This document shows positions 14,284-15,845 of a stretch of 15,845 nt of DNA, piece after piece. Position 1 is the first letter of the stretch; the number at the start of each line of letters is the position of its first letter. A program made the position numbers and the translations under genes. The notes beneath the pieces were generated by a model. It had not been told where the DNA came from and did not search any database. It saw nothing but the letters and a program-made list of their open reading frames with translations. Origin of the DNA: Acidimicrobiales bacterium (GTDB lineage Bacteria > Actinomycetota > Acidimicrobiia > Acidimicrobiales > Poriferisodalaceae); assembly GCA_020439485.1 (NCBI GenBank), contig JAGQSP010000250.1, positions 1 to 15,845 of the forward strand. Direction: 5' to 3'.

Positions 14284-15393
14284 TCAGGCCGATGGCAGAA
14301 CGACCTCGAAGGTGGTGCCGGCGCCGGGCCCGTCCGAGTGCGCAGCGATGGTGCCGCCATGAGCGTTGACCAGGGTGCGCGCAATGTTCAGCCCAATGCC
14401 GGTGCCCGGCCGGGTGTGGTCGAGCCGGGTGTACCGGTCGAACACCGCGACCAGCTGGTCGGCAGGGATACCCGAGCCGCTGTCGGTGACCCGAACCACT
14501 ACCTCGCTGCCCGATCGAACCCAGATCGCGACCGAACCGCCCTGAGGTGTGTGGGTCAAAGCGTTGCCCACGATGTTGGTGAACACCTGGGCAAGGCGGT
14601 CGGCATCGCCCACCACCGCAGCCTCGGGCGGCACATCCACCGACAACGTCACGCCCTTCAACTCGAACTGCGACCTCAGGCGATCTGCCACAGCCGATAC
14701 CACGTCACCCACATCGACCCGGTCTTGCGACAACTGGAGGGCACCCTCCTGCCCCTTGGCCAGCAGGGAGAGATCGTCGGTGAGGCGCCTCAGGCGGTCG
14801 GCTTCCTCGATCACCGAAGCAAAGGTCTCCGGTGTTGGCTCCATGACTCCGTCGATCAGAGCCTCCATCGTTCCCTCGATGGTGGTGAGGGGATTTCGCA
14901 GCTCGTGAGCCAGGTCCGAGATCAGCCGGGCCCGATTCTGTTCGGTGGCCTCGAGCGTTTCAGCGAGAGTGTTGATCGACAGAGCCAGATCGGCGAGCTC
15001 GGCTTCTGGCGGTTCGGCAACCCGGGCCGAGTGATCGCCCGCCGCCAGCCGGTGGGTGGCATCGCGCATCGCATGTACCCGAGCCGAGAGGGTACGCACC
15101 ACCCACCAGGCGACACCGGCGGCAAGCAGCACGCCCGCCAGCGCAGCGACTCCGGCGGCGATGGTCAGAGATCGGTTGAGGCTGTCCGAAATGGCCGGGT
15201 CGGCGAACGGATCCTGGTTGTGCCTGGGCCCGCCGGCCCCAAAACCCATGCCTGTGAGGCGGCGCTCGAACAGCCGTGGCGTCAGGAATCTGACGGTGAC
15301 GAAGCCCACACCAGCCACCACGGCGATGACCGCTACATATGACCAGATCAGCACGCCGCCGACACTGCGCCGCGACCCGGTCGCGGCGCTCAC
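14284..15393 (-). CDS. Sensor histidine kinase (HAMP, HisKA, HATPase)
   Basis: This 369-residue kinase has two membrane helices (about 13-34 and 76-99) flanking a short outside sensor loop of about 40 residues, then HAMP (100-152), HisKA with the phospho-accepting His162 in SDLAHELRNPLTT, and a HATPase_c domain with N box IVGNALTHT, G1 DSGSGIP and G2 GTGIGLNIA. All catalytic boxes are intact. The small outside loop suggests it senses a membrane or envelope signal; the ligand is unknown. The start is GTG 15393, which overlaps the response regulator stop as GTGA. A longer reading to 15537 would lie inside the regulator and is not used. Co-transcribed with the regulator. Confidence 0.92.
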   Translation of the reverse strand: MSAATGSRRSVGGVLIWSYVAVIAVVAGVGFVTVRFLTPRLFERRLTGMGFGAGGPRHNQDPFADPAISDSLNRSLTIAAGVAALAGVLLAAGVAWWVVRTLSARVHAMRDATHRLAAGDHSARVAEPPEAELADLALSINTLAETLEATEQNRARLISDLAHELRNPLTTIEGTMEALIDGVMEPTPETFASVIEEADRLRRLTDDLSLLAKGQEGALQLSQDRVDVGDVVSAVADRLRSQFELKGVTLSVDVPPEAAVVGDADRLAQVFTNIVGNALTHTPQGGSVAIWVRSGSEVVVRVTDSGSGIPADQLVAVFDRYTRLDHTRPGTGIGLNIARTLVNAHGGTIAAHSDGPGAGTTFEVVLPSA

Positions 15394-15845
15394 GACGGCT
15401 CCAGCTCGAACCGGTAGCCCACCCCGCGCACGGTGCCGATGAACCGGGGCTCGGTGGCGCTGTCTCCCAGCGCCTTGCGCAGATTGCGGATGTGCACGTC
15501 GACAACGCGATCGTCGCCCACGAAATCCCACCCCCACACCGCCTCGAGCAGCTGGCGGCGCGAGAAGACCCGACGAGGCTGAAGAGCCATGGCCTTGAGC
15601 AGATCGAACTCTAGGGTTGTCAGCTCTGCCGGTTCACCATCGACCTCCACATCACGTCGACTGGTATCGATGGTCAGAGATGGAAAGACGAGCGTCTCCT
15701 CGGCACCGCTGGCCGCGGCCGAAGATCGTGTGCGGCGTAGCACCGCTTTGACCCGCGCCACCAGCTCACGAGGGCTGAAAGGCTTGGTGAGATAGTCATC
15801 GGCCCCAGAGTCCAGAGCCCTTACTTTATCGCCTTCCTGCTCCCG
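15390..15845 (-). CDS. OmpR/PhoB-type response regulator (partial, N-terminus beyond the window)
   Basis: The reading frame is open to the right edge of the window; 151 residues are visible. They begin in the receiver domain (GADDYLTKPFSPRELVARV, with the conserved Lys of the KPF motif), so the phosphorylated Asp lies outside. The C-terminal winged helix is complete: LTTLEFDLLKAM, RRQLLEAVWGWDF, VVDVHIRNLRKALG and the final GTVRGVGYRFE. It binds DNA when phosphorylated by the adjacent kinase. The stop overlaps the start of the kinase gene (GTGA). A GTG inside the frame at 15761 is not the start, since the receiver sequence continues upstream of it. Target genes are unknown. Confidence 0.93.
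   Translation of the reverse strand, partial: REQEGDKVRALDSGADDYLTKPFSPRELVARVKAVLRRTRSSAAASGAEETLVFPSLTIDTSRRDVEVDGEPAELTTLEFDLLKAMALQPRRVFSRRQLLEAVWGWDFVGDDRVVDVHIRNLRKALGDSATEPRFIGTVRGVGYRFELEPS

Overview
The window looks like chromosomal DNA of a high-GC, Gram-positive-type actinobacterium. The clues are dense GC-rich coding, frequent GTG starts, ATGA/GTGA start-stop overlaps, a Tad pilus set without a secretin gene, a perfect actinobacterial/Bacillus-type LexA box, and several promoters placed for leaderless transcripts. A lineage such as Acidimicrobiia would fit, but no marker gene here proves it.

Layout. (1) Positions 1-4364 hold household genes: the end of a DUF4395 membrane protein; a minus-strand molybdopterin/4Fe-4S oxidoreductase; a small plus-strand coiled-coil gene preceded by a LexA operator inside its promoter; a minus-strand Na+/Ca2+-type exchanger; and a small BldC/excisionase-type HTH gene. 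(2) Positions 4573-11355 are one plus-strand Tad/Flp pilus operon: cpaB-like, tadZ/cpaE-like, cpaF/tadA ATPase, tadB, tadC, a small Flp-like pilin and three TadE/TadG-like pseudopilins. Most genes overlap by 4 nt. The only clear gap lies before the pilin, which has the strongest ribosome binding site. (3) Positions 11360-13523 form a second unit with its own promoter: a membrane protein with a degenerate (pseudo)kinase domain and an outside FG-GAP-like Asp-rich region, then a multi-pass LysM protein. (4) Positions 13520-14119 encode a ferritin-like DUF2202 protein with a Cys/His-rich tail. It is followed by an intergenic inverted repeat with a third motif copy, then a two-component system on the minus strand (histidine kinase, and an OmpR-type regulator cut by the window edge).

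How it fits together. CpaF would power the TadB/TadC inner-membrane platform, TadZ would localise it, and CpaB, the pilin and the pseudopilins would build the surface fibre. The pseudokinase and LysM proteins next door could couple the machine to a cytoplasmic signal and to peptidoglycan, but this is inferred from position only. No prepilin peptidase is visible, so it must be elsewhere if the system works.

The points most worth a second look are the LexA-controlled orphan small gene, the pseudokinase/FG-GAP plus LysM pair beside the tad operon, the shared TTGACC promoters that start at or next to the ATG, the pilin-like proteins lacking the usual Glu, and the inverted-repeat element near 14.2 kb.
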